Below are positions 26,164 to 34,016 of a DNA stretch of 58,531 nt, in pieces. The notes beneath the pieces are model-generated. The model searched no databases. It was not told the origin of the DNA and worked only from the letters and a program-made list of their open reading frames with translations. Position 1 is the stretch's first letter. Every line of letters starts with the position of its first letter. Origin of the DNA: Treponema sp. (GTDB lineage Bacteria > Spirochaetota > Spirochaetia > Treponematales > Breznakiellaceae). Location: positions 1-58,531 of the forward strand of contig JAITCL010000040.1 in NCBI GenBank assembly GCA_031283105.1. Direction: 5' to 3'. Position numbers and translations under genes: made by a program.

Positions 26164-27183
26164 ATGGAAAAATTTGCCGACGAGGCAATTATTGAAGTGT
26201 CTTCCGGCGCGGGGGGGAACGGCTGCGCCGCTTTCCGGCGGGAGAAGTTTGTTCCCAAAGGCGGGCCTGCGGGCGGCGACGGGGGCAGGGGAGGGGATCT
26301 TATCTTTACCGTTAGGCGCAATTTACGCACCCTGGCCCATTTACGCTACAAACATACCTTTAAGGCGGAAAACGGCCACGACGGCGAGGGATCAGGCCGC
26401 TATGGGCGTAATGGGGCCGACATGGTCATTCCGCTGCCCCCCGGCTCGGTTATCCGCGAAGCGGAAACGGGTACAATGATCCGGGATTTTTCCGGTGAGC
26501 AAAATGATTTTGTGTATCTGAAAGGGGGAAACGGCGGCTGGGGAAACATTCATTTTAAGTCGTCGGTAAATCAGGCGCCCCGTACAGCCCTGCCGGGAAA
26601 ACCGGGGCAGACGGTTCAGCTCAAGGTAGAACTGCAAATAATGGCGGACATCGGCTTGGTGGGTTTTCCCAACGCGGGCAAGTCCAGCCTGCTTGACCGT
26701 TTTACCAATGCCCGCCCCAAAATCGCCGCGTATCCCTTTACCACCAAGATTCCCAATTTGGGGGTGCTGACCGTAGGGAACTCACCTGACGAAGGCGGCA
26801 GGGACATTATTCTTGCGGACATTCCCGGCCTCATCGAAGGCGCTTCACAGGGGGCGGGGCTGGGTATACGCTTCCTGAAACATATTTCCCGAACGGCGGC
26901 GCTGGTCTTTTTGATTGATCTTTCCGATGATAATTACCTTACTGCCTTTGACATACTGCAGCGGGAACTGGCCGCCTTCTCTCCCGAACTGGTGCAAAAA
27001 AAACGGCTCCTGGTGGGAACCAAAACCGATTTGCCGGAAACGGAAGGCCGGCTTGCCGAGCTTGCCGTCAAATACCCCGATGAAAAGCCGCACGGCATTT
27101 CGGTTTTTTCCGGCGATGGAATCAAGGAACTGGCGGAAGATTTACTGCGCCTTACCGAAGCAACGGAACGGGAGAAGGCATGA
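26164..27183 (+). CDS. obgE: GTPase ObgE
   Basis: The N-terminal glycine-rich OBG fold (SSGAGGNGCAAFRREKFVPKG, GGDGGRGG, GGNGGWGN) is followed by a GTPase domain with G1 GFPNAGKS, G3 DIPGLIEGA and G4 TKTD. Obg proteins act in ribosome assembly and stress control. At 339 residues it lacks the extra C-terminal domain of some homologues. It overlaps nadD by four bases (ATGA). The usual rplU/rpmA neighbours are not upstream: the restriction-modification island and a stretch (25980-26160) without a supported gene lie there instead. Confidence 0.95.
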   Translation: MEKFADEAIIEVSSGAGGNGCAAFRREKFVPKGGPAGGDGGRGGDLIFTVRRNLRTLAHLRYKHTFKAENGHDGEGSGRYGRNGADMVIPLPPGSVIREAETGTMIRDFSGEQNDFVYLKGGNGGWGNIHFKSSVNQAPRTALPGKPGQTVQLKVELQIMADIGLVGFPNAGKSSLLDRFTNARPKIAAYPFTTKIPNLGVLTVGNSPDEGGRDIILADIPGLIEGASQGAGLGIRFLKHISRTAALVFLIDLSDDNYLTAFDILQRELAAFSPELVQKKRLLVGTKTDLPETEGRLAELAVKYPDEKPHGISVFSGDGIKELAEDLLRLTEATEREKA

Positions 27184-28364
27184 GACTGGCAATTCTGGGC
27201 AGCAGTTTTAATCCGATTCATCTGGGGCATCTGTTTCTTGCCGATGCGGTTCTTTCCGAACTGCATTACGACCGCGTGATACTGGTTCCCGCGTACCGCT
27301 CCCCGTTCAAGTTGGAGGCCCCCGGCATGGAAAGCGGCGCCCGCGACCGGCTGGAGATGGCCGCCGCCGCCATTGCCGGCGACCCCCGGCTGACCGTTGA
27401 CGATTGCGAGATACGGCGGGAAGGGGTTTCCTACACGGCGGATACCATCGCCGATATTATCCGCCGCTATGCGCCGGATGAAAAGCCGGGCTTTATCATC
27501 GGCGATGATCTGGCGGCGGATTTTCCCCAATGGAACAGAAGCGATGATATTCTCGCGATGGCGGATATTATTATTGCCCGTCGTCTCCATTCGGGCGTGT
27601 TAACGATTCCCTATCCATGCACCCAAATAACCAACAGCGTTATGGAAATTTCATCGGGCATGGTCAGGGATAAAATTACGGCTAACGCGGCGTGGCGTTA
27701 TCTGGTTCCTGCCGCCGCGCGCTCCATTATTGAAAGCCGCGGCTTGTACGGCCTGAACCCCCGGCCCGCGGAAAGCCCCGCCGGAAACCTCATTTTCCGC
27801 GTGGAAGAAGCGGCGCGGGAGGGTCTGAGCCTTGAGCGTTTTCTTCATTCCCGCAATACCGCCCTGATGGCCTGGGATATGTGCCGCCGGTTATCGGCGT
27901 ACAAACTTAATCCTGAACTGGGTTATCTGGCGGGAATGGCCCACGATCTGGGCAAGCAGTTAAGTGAAAAAGAAATAATCAAACTGACAAAAAATGACGG
28001 CAGGAGGATTTCACGGCTGGAAAAGGAAAAACCGTCGCTGCTGCACGGCAGGGCTTCCGCCGTATTGCTCAGGGAGCGTTTTAATGTCCATAATGAAGAT
28101 GTACTGGAAGCGGCGGCCCTGCATACGCTGGGCGGCAAGGATATGGGCCCGCTGGCAAAGATGGTGTACATTGCCGATAAAATGGAAGTCTCGCGGGAAA
28201 AAATTGACCCCGCGGTCAGAAAACTGGCGTACACCGAAAATGATCTTGACAAAATTTTTGTAACGGCGCTGGAACAAACGGCTTCCTGGCTCCGCGCCAA
28301 AAAATTAAAATTGTCACAGGAGAGTTTGGCTCTTCTTGAAAAAATGAGGAGATCGTCTGGATAA
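27180..28364 (+). CDS. nadD: NadD-YqeK fusion: nicotinate-nucleotide adenylyltransferase plus HD hydrolase
   Basis: Residues 1-200 are NadD: GSSFNPIHLGHL (the nucleotidyl-transfer HxGH motif) and SGMVRDKI near the end (ISSGMVR). It makes the dinucleotide precursor of NAD. Residues about 215-394 are an HD domain like YqeK (SRNTALMAWD, MAHDLGKQL, LHGRASA, ALHTLGG). YqeK-type enzymes split diadenosine tetraphosphate. Separate genes in Bacillus, they are fused here. The start overlaps obgE by four bases and the end overlaps the LCP gene by one (TAATG), so the operon is tight. Confidence 0.92.
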   Translation: MRLAILGSSFNPIHLGHLFLADAVLSELHYDRVILVPAYRSPFKLEAPGMESGARDRLEMAAAAIAGDPRLTVDDCEIRREGVSYTADTIADIIRRYAPDEKPGFIIGDDLAADFPQWNRSDDILAMADIIIARRLHSGVLTIPYPCTQITNSVMEISSGMVRDKITANAAWRYLVPAAARSIIESRGLYGLNPRPAESPAGNLIFRVEEAAREGLSLERFLHSRNTALMAWDMCRRLSAYKLNPELGYLAGMAHDLGKQLSEKEIIKLTKNDGRRISRLEKEKPSLLHGRASAVLLRERFNVHNEDVLEAAALHTLGGKDMGPLAKMVYIADKMEVSREKIDPAVRKLAYTENDLDKIFVTALEQTASWLRAKKLKLSQESLALLEKMRRSSG

Positions 28365-29590
28365 TGCGGATAAAAGCCCATTTTGGCGGCAGCGATGCCA
28401 GCATCATTTTACTCATAGCCATAGTGCTGCTTCTGGCGGGCGGCATTGTCATTGCGGTGTACGGTTTACGCAGTGACCCGGTGGATGAAGTGCTGTCCAG
28501 CGACCGCGTCATCAGCGTGTTGTATATTATTGAGAAGGATCAAAAACCCCTCAGTACCTTTGTGCTGATATGTTACCCCAAAACCCGCAGAGCGGCGATT
28601 TTCGATATTCCCGGCGAAATAGGGACGCTCCTGCGGCGGATTAACCGCGTTGACCGGATTGATACCGTGTACAACCCCAACAGAATCTCTGCCTTTGAAA
28701 ATGAAATTGAAAGCCTGCTGGGAATAGATATAGTTTTTTCGATTGTTGTTAATACCGAAAATCTTGGCAAGGCGGTAGACCTTATTGAGGGGGTAGAGCT
28801 TTTTATTCCCGCGCGGGTGGATATACGCGATGAAGCGGGGCTGGTATTGTTCCCTTCCGGCATAAGCCGTCTTGACGGGGACAAGGCTGTCGCCTATATA
28901 AGCTATCAGGCTCCGGACGAAGACCCTGAAATGGCCGTATTCCGGCGGCAGCGTTTTTTCCTGGGTTTTCTTAAACGTCAGGCGGAAATGAATGATGAAC
29001 TGAAAAATTCCGCTGTTTCCCGTTTGTACCAGTCTTTTATTCAAACCAGCCTGAACCAGCGTACAAGGATCCGCCTGTTTGATGAATTTACCGCCATAGA
29101 TTTGGACCGGGTTAATATACAAGTTGTGGGGGGAAACCTGCGGGAAGTTTCGGGCAAGATGCTGCTCATACCCTATTATGACGGAAATCTGGTCAAGGAA
29201 ATTGTGCGGCAGGTATTGGGAACGCTGACCAGCCCCGCCGACGGTTCCCTGACCGACCGGGTCTTTACCGTAGAAGTGCTTAACGGAACCACAGTCAGCG
29301 GCCTTGCCGGAAGGACGGCGGAAATTTTACGGGGATTTGGCTATGACATTATTTCCATCGGCAATGCCGAACATACAGGCTACGATAAAACGCTGATCAT
29401 TGACCGGTCAGGTATTGAAGGAGTGGTAAGAAATTTTGCCGGCATAATCCGCTGCGCCAATATCAATTTTGAGGCATCCGTCCGGGATAATCCGGAAGAG
29501 GAACTTGTCCTGCAAAACGTTGAATACCGCTCGGATTTTACGCTCATCATTGGAAGGGATTTTAATGGAAGATACGTTATTGGAAACTGA
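28364..29590 (+). CDS. LytR-CpsA-Psr family protein with LytR_C domain
   Basis: One N-terminal membrane span (about residues 12-34) anchors an extracytoplasmic LCP domain (FVLICYPKTRRAAIFDIP, YNPNRISAFENEIESLLG, VDLIEGVELFIPARVD). The C-terminal part (VEVLNGTTVSGLAGRTAEIL) is a LytR_C domain. LCP proteins attach glycopolymers to the cell envelope. In spirochaetes without teichoic acid the substrate is unclear. The start is coupled to nadD, and its end overlaps rsfS by 26 bases. Confidence 0.85.
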   Translation: MRIKAHFGGSDASIILLIAIVLLLAGGIVIAVYGLRSDPVDEVLSSDRVISVLYIIEKDQKPLSTFVLICYPKTRRAAIFDIPGEIGTLLRRINRVDRIDTVYNPNRISAFENEIESLLGIDIVFSIVVNTENLGKAVDLIEGVELFIPARVDIRDEAGLVLFPSGISRLDGDKAVAYISYQAPDEDPEMAVFRRQRFFLGFLKRQAEMNDELKNSAVSRLYQSFIQTSLNQRTRIRLFDEFTAIDLDRVNIQVVGGNLREVSGKMLLIPYYDGNLVKEIVRQVLGTLTSPADGSLTDRVFTVEVLNGTTVSGLAGRTAEILRGFGYDIISIGNAEHTGYDKTLIIDRSGIEGVVRNFAGIIRCANINFEASVRDNPEEELVLQNVEYRSDFTLIIGRDFNGRYVIGN

Positions 29591-29942
29591 CCGGGAAAAC
29601 GATACGCGGGCATTGGCGGACATGTTGCGCGAGCATAAAGGCGATGACGTGCTGATTCTTGATTTGCGGGAAACAGACGGCGCATGGACTGACTTTTTTG
29701 TTATTGCGACGGCGAGCAGCAACGCCCACCTGGACGGACTGGAGCGGCATGTCAAGGAATTTTGTCATGAAAGGGAAATCGAAATATTAAGAAGATCCCG
29801 CAAACCAGCCGGAGCGCAGGCCCCGCAAGACGAATGGCGCATCATTGACCTGGGTTCAACTGTTATACACCTGATGAACCGCCGTACCCGTGATTTTTAT
29901 GATCTGGAACGGCTTTACTCAATGGCGAAAATTGCTCCGTGA
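29565..29942 (+). CDS. rsfS: Ribosome silencing factor RsfS
   Basis: The 125-residue protein shows the RsfS/Iojap pattern: ALADMLREHKGDDVLILDL, TDFFVIATASSNAHLDGL, DEWRIIDLGSTVIHLM and RDFYDLERLY. It binds ribosomal protein uL14 and blocks subunit joining in starvation. The frame is open from 29469, but ATG 29565 follows ggaaggga at the right distance and fits the family length. It overlaps the end of the LCP gene. Confidence 0.92.
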   Translation: MEDTLLETDRENDTRALADMLREHKGDDVLILDLRETDGAWTDFFVIATASSNAHLDGLERHVKEFCHEREIEILRRSRKPAGAQAPQDEWRIIDLGSTVIHLMNRRTRDFYDLERLYSMAKIAP

Positions 29943-29950
29943 GACTTTAA

Positions 29951-30325
29951 TTATTCCTCATCGTACTCGAAATCATCATCATCATCGTAGTCGTAATCAT
30001 CGTCTTCATCTTCGTCAAAGTCTTCATCTTCTTCGTCGTCGTCATCATCATCGTCATCATCGAAGTCTTCTTCGTCGTCATCAAATTCTTCCTCTTCCAT
30101 GTCATCGAAATCGTCTTCTTCCATGTCGTCGTCTTCGTCATCATCGCTGTCGGCAAACGCGAAGAACGGCATGGGAGAAAAGGTTTCGTTAAGAACGCCG
30201 TTTTCAGCGCCGTTGACATCAGAAAAAGATTCGCCTGAATAGAGAGGCGTCAAAGCCAGCATTTCCATCGACAGGAATTCCATGCCGGAATCCCCATGAT
30301 TATTCCGGGCTTCGTGCTGAATCAT
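29951..30325 (-). CDS. Small protein with a long Asp/Glu/Tyr-rich tail
   Basis: The 124-residue product has an ordinary first half (about 60 residues) and a second half made almost only of Asp and Glu with a few Phe/Tyr/Met. The DNA of the tail is a run of imperfect cat/tcg/tct trinucleotides on the plus strand, so the length can change by slippage without loss of frame. No family was recognised. A role in charge-based binding of cations or basic proteins is a guess. It stands alone, convergent with rsfS. Confidence 0.55.
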   Translation of the reverse strand: MIQHEARNNHGDSGMEFLSMEMLALTPLYSGESFSDVNGAENGVLNETFSPMPFFAFADSDDDEDDDMEEDDFDDMEEEEFDDDEEDFDDDDDDDDDEEDEDFDEDEDDDYDYDDDDDFEYDEE

Positions 30326-30490
30326 AATTCTCTCCGTTTTGAAGTGTATTTGGTCATACTCAACTGAGTGAAGGCAGTATACTCACGATATAAAGCCCCC
30401 TCTCAAAACATTAAGGGAGAGATTACAGAATTGTCAACTGGTTTTTGCTTTATTACGTGTTTTTTTTTCAAATTTATGATAATTTTATCC

Positions 30491-31543
30491 ATGCCGCGAG
30501 TTAAAATTGAAGCGCCGGCAAAACTGAACCTGCATTTACAGATTGGGGACAGGCGGCCCGACGGTTACCATGAAATAGAAAGCCTGTTTCTTGCCCTGGC
30601 CTTTGGGGACACGCTTTCATTTGAAACTGTCCATGAACCTCAAGTCGTGGAAATTTGCATGGATTGGCAGCCGCTATGCGACGCTCCTGCCGGTTTTCCC
30701 GCCATTCCCCCCGAAAAAAACATTATCTGGCGGGCTGTTTCCCTGTTCAGAAACCGCACCGGTTACGAAAAAGGGCTGAAAATAAGCGTAGAAAAGCGAA
30801 TTCCTCCGGGCGGCGGTCTGGGCGGCGGTTCCTCCGACGCGGCGGCGGCGCTTTTGGCCCTGAACCGCCTTGCCGCGTCTGACGGCAAAGGTCTGGTGAG
30901 CGATGCGGCGCTGGCTGAAATGGGCGCTTCGCTGGGCAGTGACGTTCCTTTTTTCCTGTGTAACGCTGCCGGGGGCGCCGCATGGGTAAGCGGCAGGGGG
31001 GAGAAAGTACAGCCCTTTGATATGCCGGAACCGGCCCGCGGCTTCTCGGTGGTGCTGGTTAACCCCGGCTTTTCCAGTGATACCACCGAGGCATACCGCC
31101 TGTTTAGCGTGTGGCGTAGCAAAAATGCCCTAATATCGCCCCAATATTCGTCATTTTTGCTGAAATTTCTGTCCGGCCCGCCTCAAAACTGGCCCTTTTT
31201 CAATGATTTTTTAACGGTTTTCAACACTGCCGCCGGAGAATCAGCTTCCATGAGCGAAATTTATGCAACCTATCAGCATATTATTTCCGGCTTGCGGGAA
31301 CAGGGGGCGGATTTTGCCGGGCTTTCCGGCTCCGGTTCCACCTGTTTTGGAGTGTTTTCCGGCCGGGAAAAAGCCGAATCGGCGCGAAAAAATCTTTTAT
31401 TGCATTGGCCGTTGGTTATTTGTACGTTTTTACTTGCGCACCCTGCAACACCGTGGTATAATGGTGATATAGAAGAGGGGGCCGATAAGAACAAGGAGAG
31501 TACGTCATGGAGATCACCGACATTAGAGTCCGTAAAGTGGTAG
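30491..31543 (+). CDS. ispE: 4-diphosphocytidyl-2-C-methyl-D-erythritol kinase IspE
   Basis: This is a GHMP kinase of the non-mevalonate isoprenoid pathway. Motifs are APAKLNLHLQIG, the ATP-binding PPGGGLGGGSSDAAA and the C-terminal LSGSGSTCFGVF. The frame opens at 30368; ATG 30491 fits the family start. The final 40 residues run past the normal end, cover the spoVG promoter and overlap spoVG by 37 bases, so the tail is probably unconstrained. Two insertions (CMDWQPLCDAPAGFPA and around 220) make it slightly long. Confidence 0.92.
   Translation: MPRVKIEAPAKLNLHLQIGDRRPDGYHEIESLFLALAFGDTLSFETVHEPQVVEICMDWQPLCDAPAGFPAIPPEKNIIWRAVSLFRNRTGYEKGLKISVEKRIPPGGGLGGGSSDAAAALLALNRLAASDGKGLVSDAALAEMGASLGSDVPFFLCNAAGGAAWVSGRGEKVQPFDMPEPARGFSVVLVNPGFSSDTTEAYRLFSVWRSKNALISPQYSSFLLKFLSGPPQNWPFFNDFLTVFNTAAGESASMSEIYATYQHIISGLREQGADFAGLSGSGSTCFGVFSGREKAESARKNLLLHWPLVICTFLLAHPATPWYNGDIEEGADKNKESTSWRSPTLESVKW
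31434..31462 (+). promoter_or_regulatory. Sigma-70-type promoter for spoVG
   Basis: TTGCGC (31434-31439), a 17-base spacer and a perfect TATAAT (31457-31462) lie inside the end of ispE, 45 bases before the spoVG ATG. It lets spoVG be transcribed on its own. Confidence 0.7.
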
Positions 31544-31788
31544 GCGAGGGTAAGCTCAAAGCTTATGTAACGATCACGTTTGACGAATGCTTTGTGGTGC
31601 ATAATGTCAAAATTATCGAGGGTAAAACCGGAGTTTTTATCGCCATGCCCAGCCGTAAAACCAGGGCAGGGGAATACAAAGATGTGGCCCACCCCATACA
31701 TCCCGAATTCCGCGCGGAATTGCAGAAAAAAATACTGGACAAATACGATTCAGGCGCCGTCCAGGACGATGCTTCTGTAGAAATTTAG
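31507..31788 (+). CDS. spoVG: SpoVG family DNA/RNA-binding regulator
   Basis: The 93-residue protein matches SpoVG closely: MEITDIRVRKVV, LKAYVTITFDECFVVHNVKI, FIAMPSRKT and DVAHPIHPEFR. SpoVG is a site-specific nucleic-acid binder and, in Borrelia, a known regulator. The ATG follows caaggagagtac. It has its own promoter inside ispE. Confidence 0.96.
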   Translation: MEITDIRVRKVVGEGKLKAYVTITFDECFVVHNVKIIEGKTGVFIAMPSRKTRAGEYKDVAHPIHPEFRAELQKKILDKYDSGAVQDDASVEI

Positions 31789-31921
31789 GCCGCTTCGACA
31801 CTTCGGCAAGCTCAGTGAATGCCCCTATTCCTCATTGTTTTTCCTTCGTGTATTTCGCGGTGAAAATTTTCCATCTTCATTTACTCCTTGTCCAATCGCA
31901 TAAAATGGTATATAAAAACCT

Positions 31922-32494
31922 ATGGGCTTAGCGCAAGAAAAAGAAGAGGACTATTGGACTTACGCCGACTATAAGGAATGGGAACTGGCCGAAGGTGAGC
32001 GTTTCGAGCTTATTGACGGTACGGCGTATGCCATGTCGGCGCCGACTACTTACCATCAGTTAATGCTCATGGAATTGAGCAGACAGATAGCGAACTATCT
32101 GCAGGGGAAGCCCTGTAAAGTGTTTCCCGCGCCTTTTGACGTGCGGCTTTTTTACGCGGAAGATGAAAGCGATGACACGGTGGTACAGCCTGATATTTCG
32201 GTGGTCTGCGATGAGCGGAAGCGGGGAAGCGAAGGCTGCCGGGGTGCGCCGGATTTTGTGGCGGAAATTTTGTCGCCTTCCAATACGGCCATTGAAATGG
32301 AACGAAAATTTGAACTGTACCGTCAGGCCGGAGTCCGGGAATACTGGGTTCTCGATGGCGAGCAGAAAATCCTCCACGCCTACTGTTTTGAAAAGGACAA
32401 TATTGCGTTCCGTTCCTATGGCGCTACGGACATTGTTCCGGTGGGGATTTTCAGCGGCCTGAAAATAGTTCTGGAACAGGTGTTCACCCAGTAG
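31922..32494 (+). CDS. Uma2 family (DUF820) putative endonuclease
   Basis: The 190-residue protein has the Uma2 pattern: YTYADYKEWE-like start, ERFELIDGTAYAMSAPTTYHQ, VVQPDISVVCD, APDFVAEILSPSN and KFELYRQAGVREYWVLD. Uma2 proteins have a restriction-nuclease fold with D...ExI catalytic residues (PDISV, AEILSPS) and are often multicopy near mobile DNA. The role is not established. It sits beside a cluster of palindromic elements. Confidence 0.85.
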   Translation: MGLAQEKEEDYWTYADYKEWELAEGERFELIDGTAYAMSAPTTYHQLMLMELSRQIANYLQGKPCKVFPAPFDVRLFYAEDESDDTVVQPDISVVCDERKRGSEGCRGAPDFVAEILSPSNTAIEMERKFELYRQAGVREYWVLDGEQKILHAYCFEKDNIAFRSYGATDIVPVGIFSGLKIVLEQVFTQ

Positions 32495-32508
32495 CGTTCC
32501 CATAGGAT

Positions 32509-32820
32509 AACAGCATTTACTTTTACTTACACACCAATAGCGCATAAACCGGCACAGGGGGACAGCGCCGGGGCTGCCAAAACAGATGGGGGAACTCAAC
32601 TACGCAGCCCCCCGCACGGCTTCTGTGCATCATTGAAAACTATGGGTAATTCCACTATGAGCGTGTCCTCTTGTTTCCCGCGCCGTGCGGCTTTTACTGT
32701 ACACTTAGTTTTTGCTTTTTTTCCTTGGTCTGCTCCGTCGAAGAATCCCATAATGTTTTAGCAACCCCGCACTGCCACCCTGTGCCGCCCTATAATCAAT
32801 GTGACATGGTAAATGCTGTT
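32509..32820. repeat. MITE-like element, copy A1 (312 bp)
   Basis: The ends aacagcatttac and gtaaatgctgtt are perfect inverted repeats. Further in, cggcacaggg...cagcgccgggg pairs with the mirror sequence ccccgcactgccaccctg. The interior matches the copy at 35096-35414 over most of its length, including a ccgcacggc/gccgtgcgg stem. No gene is encoded. Confidence 0.7.
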
Positions 32821-32821
32821 G

Positions 32822-33103
32822 CCCTATAACAGTAGAGGACAGCCGGAGGGGGTGCTGCGGGCGTACCGCCGGCGGGCGGAAACATTTGGAATTCCCCGCC
32901 GGAGGAGACCAGCGGGTAACAGTAACGAGGGTAGGGACAATAAAAGCCCAGCACCTCCATACGATAATTATTCGTACTATCACGATTCGCATGGTTAATG
33001 GAGGTGCTGGGAGGCTCCGCAGGCGGATTCTACAAGCGTTTCCGTCCGCCGGCGGTGCGCCCGTAGCGCCCCCTCGGCTAGTTTGTGCTATTCAAAGTAA
33101 ATG
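32822..33103. repeat. Large nested hairpin A2
   Basis: Outer arms of about 38 bases (gagggggtgctgcgggcgta... and its mirror ending cgccccctc) close on a central module that holds a cccagcacctcc/ggaggtgctggg stem. The central module, from ggaaacatttggaattcccc to gcgtttccg, recurs almost unchanged at 41395-41565, but the outer arms differ in sequence while still pairing. It is noncoding. Confidence 0.65.
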
Positions 33104-33165
33104 CAGAGGTCTTGGGCAACACTATTGCCATTAATTTCCCCTTTATGCTACAATGCTATGCTGTT

Positions 33166-33237
33166 TGGGACGTAGGCAAGCGGTAAGCCACCGGGTTTTG
33201 GCTCCGGCATTCACAGGTTCGATTCCTGTCGTCCCAG
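33166..33237 (+). tRNA. tRNA-Gln (anticodon TTG)
   Basis: The acceptor stem tgggacg (33166-33172) pairs with cgtccca (33230-33236). The anticodon arm is CCGGG-TTTTGGC-TCCGG with anticodon TTG, and the T arm contains ggttcgattcc. The discriminator base is G, as is usual for Gln. CCA is not encoded. A -10-like tacaat lies upstream near 33150. Confidence 0.95.
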
Positions 33238-33282
33238 AAGATAAGCCTGCGGGAGCGCGGGTAATTTTAATGAGGTGTAAGA

Positions 33283-33972
33283 ATGAGCAAAGTAGTTTTA
33301 ACAGCCAAAAACAGGCAAAAAGCAGGGTCGGCGGAGTCCCGCAGAATGAGGCGGAACGGCCGTATTCCGGCAGTGCTGTACGGAAGAAGCGGGAAGGCGG
33401 TTTCCCTGGACCTTGACGCCCAGGAATTTGTCCGCAGCGTAAAAAACATTTCCGAAAGTACCATTGTAAAGGTAGAGGTTGAAGGCAAGTCCTATGACGC
33501 CTTTGTCAAGGATACCCAGCGGACGATTCTTGACGGGAGCATCCTTCATGTCGATTTGTACGAAGTAGAAAGCGGCGTGGTCTTGCGGGCAAGGGTGTCC
33601 CTGCATCTGAACGGGAACCCGGTTGGAGTCCGCGAGGGCGGTATCCTTGAAACCCCGCTGCATGAAATTGAAGTTGAATGTCTGCCTAAAGATTTGCCGG
33701 AACGGATCGAAGTTGATATTTCCGGTCTCAAGATTAACCAGTCCCTCCATGTGCGGGACATACCCCTTGCGGCAGGGGTACGGCTGCTGTCTGCAGTGGA
33801 TCAGGTTGTGGCTTTGGTGAAATTTGCCAAGGTTGAGGCAGCCCCCGTTGCCGAAGCCGAAGCTGCCCCCGGCGCTGCTCCTGCCGCGGGCGCCGCTCCT
33901 GCTGCCGGCGCTGCTGCTCCTGCCCCCGGCGCTGCCGCCCCCGGCAAAGACAAGGGAGAGAAGAAAGCGTAA
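33283..33972 (+). CDS. rplY: 50S ribosomal protein bL25 (CTC type)
   Basis: Residues 1-95 are the 5S-rRNA-binding L25 domain (SAESRRMRRNGRIPAVLYG) and 95-185 the CTC beta domain (GNPVGVREGGILETPLHEIEVECLPKDLP). An Ala/Pro-rich low-complexity tail (about residues 187-222) ends in a basic KDKGEKKA. The ATG follows aggtgtaaga. The usual neighbour pth is absent; tilS follows instead, after the 34-bp palindrome. Confidence 0.95.
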   Translation: MSKVVLTAKNRQKAGSAESRRMRRNGRIPAVLYGRSGKAVSLDLDAQEFVRSVKNISESTIVKVEVEGKSYDAFVKDTQRTILDGSILHVDLYEVESGVVLRARVSLHLNGNPVGVREGGILETPLHEIEVECLPKDLPERIEVDISGLKINQSLHVRDIPLAAGVRLLSAVDQVVALVKFAKVEAAPVAEAEAAPGAAPAAGAAPAAGAAAPAPGAAAPGKDKGEKKA

Positions 33973-33982
33973 TTTTAAGGTA

Positions 33983-34016
33983 GTCTGTTTATAATGTGTC
34001 TACATTATAAACAGAC
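33983..34016. repeat. 34-bp palindromic repeat, copy 2
   Basis: gtctgtttataatg, tgtcta, cattataaacagac form a perfect 14-bp inverted repeat. It matches the copy at 11818-11851 with two differences, which there break the pairing. The ATG proposed for tilS (33994) lies inside it, so the element may regulate tilS or have replaced its original start. Confidence 0.8.

Noticed and set aside
29947-30219. Met/Thr/Lys-rich minus-strand frame
   Set aside because: It is another reading frame of the trinucleotide repeat in the acidic-tail gene.
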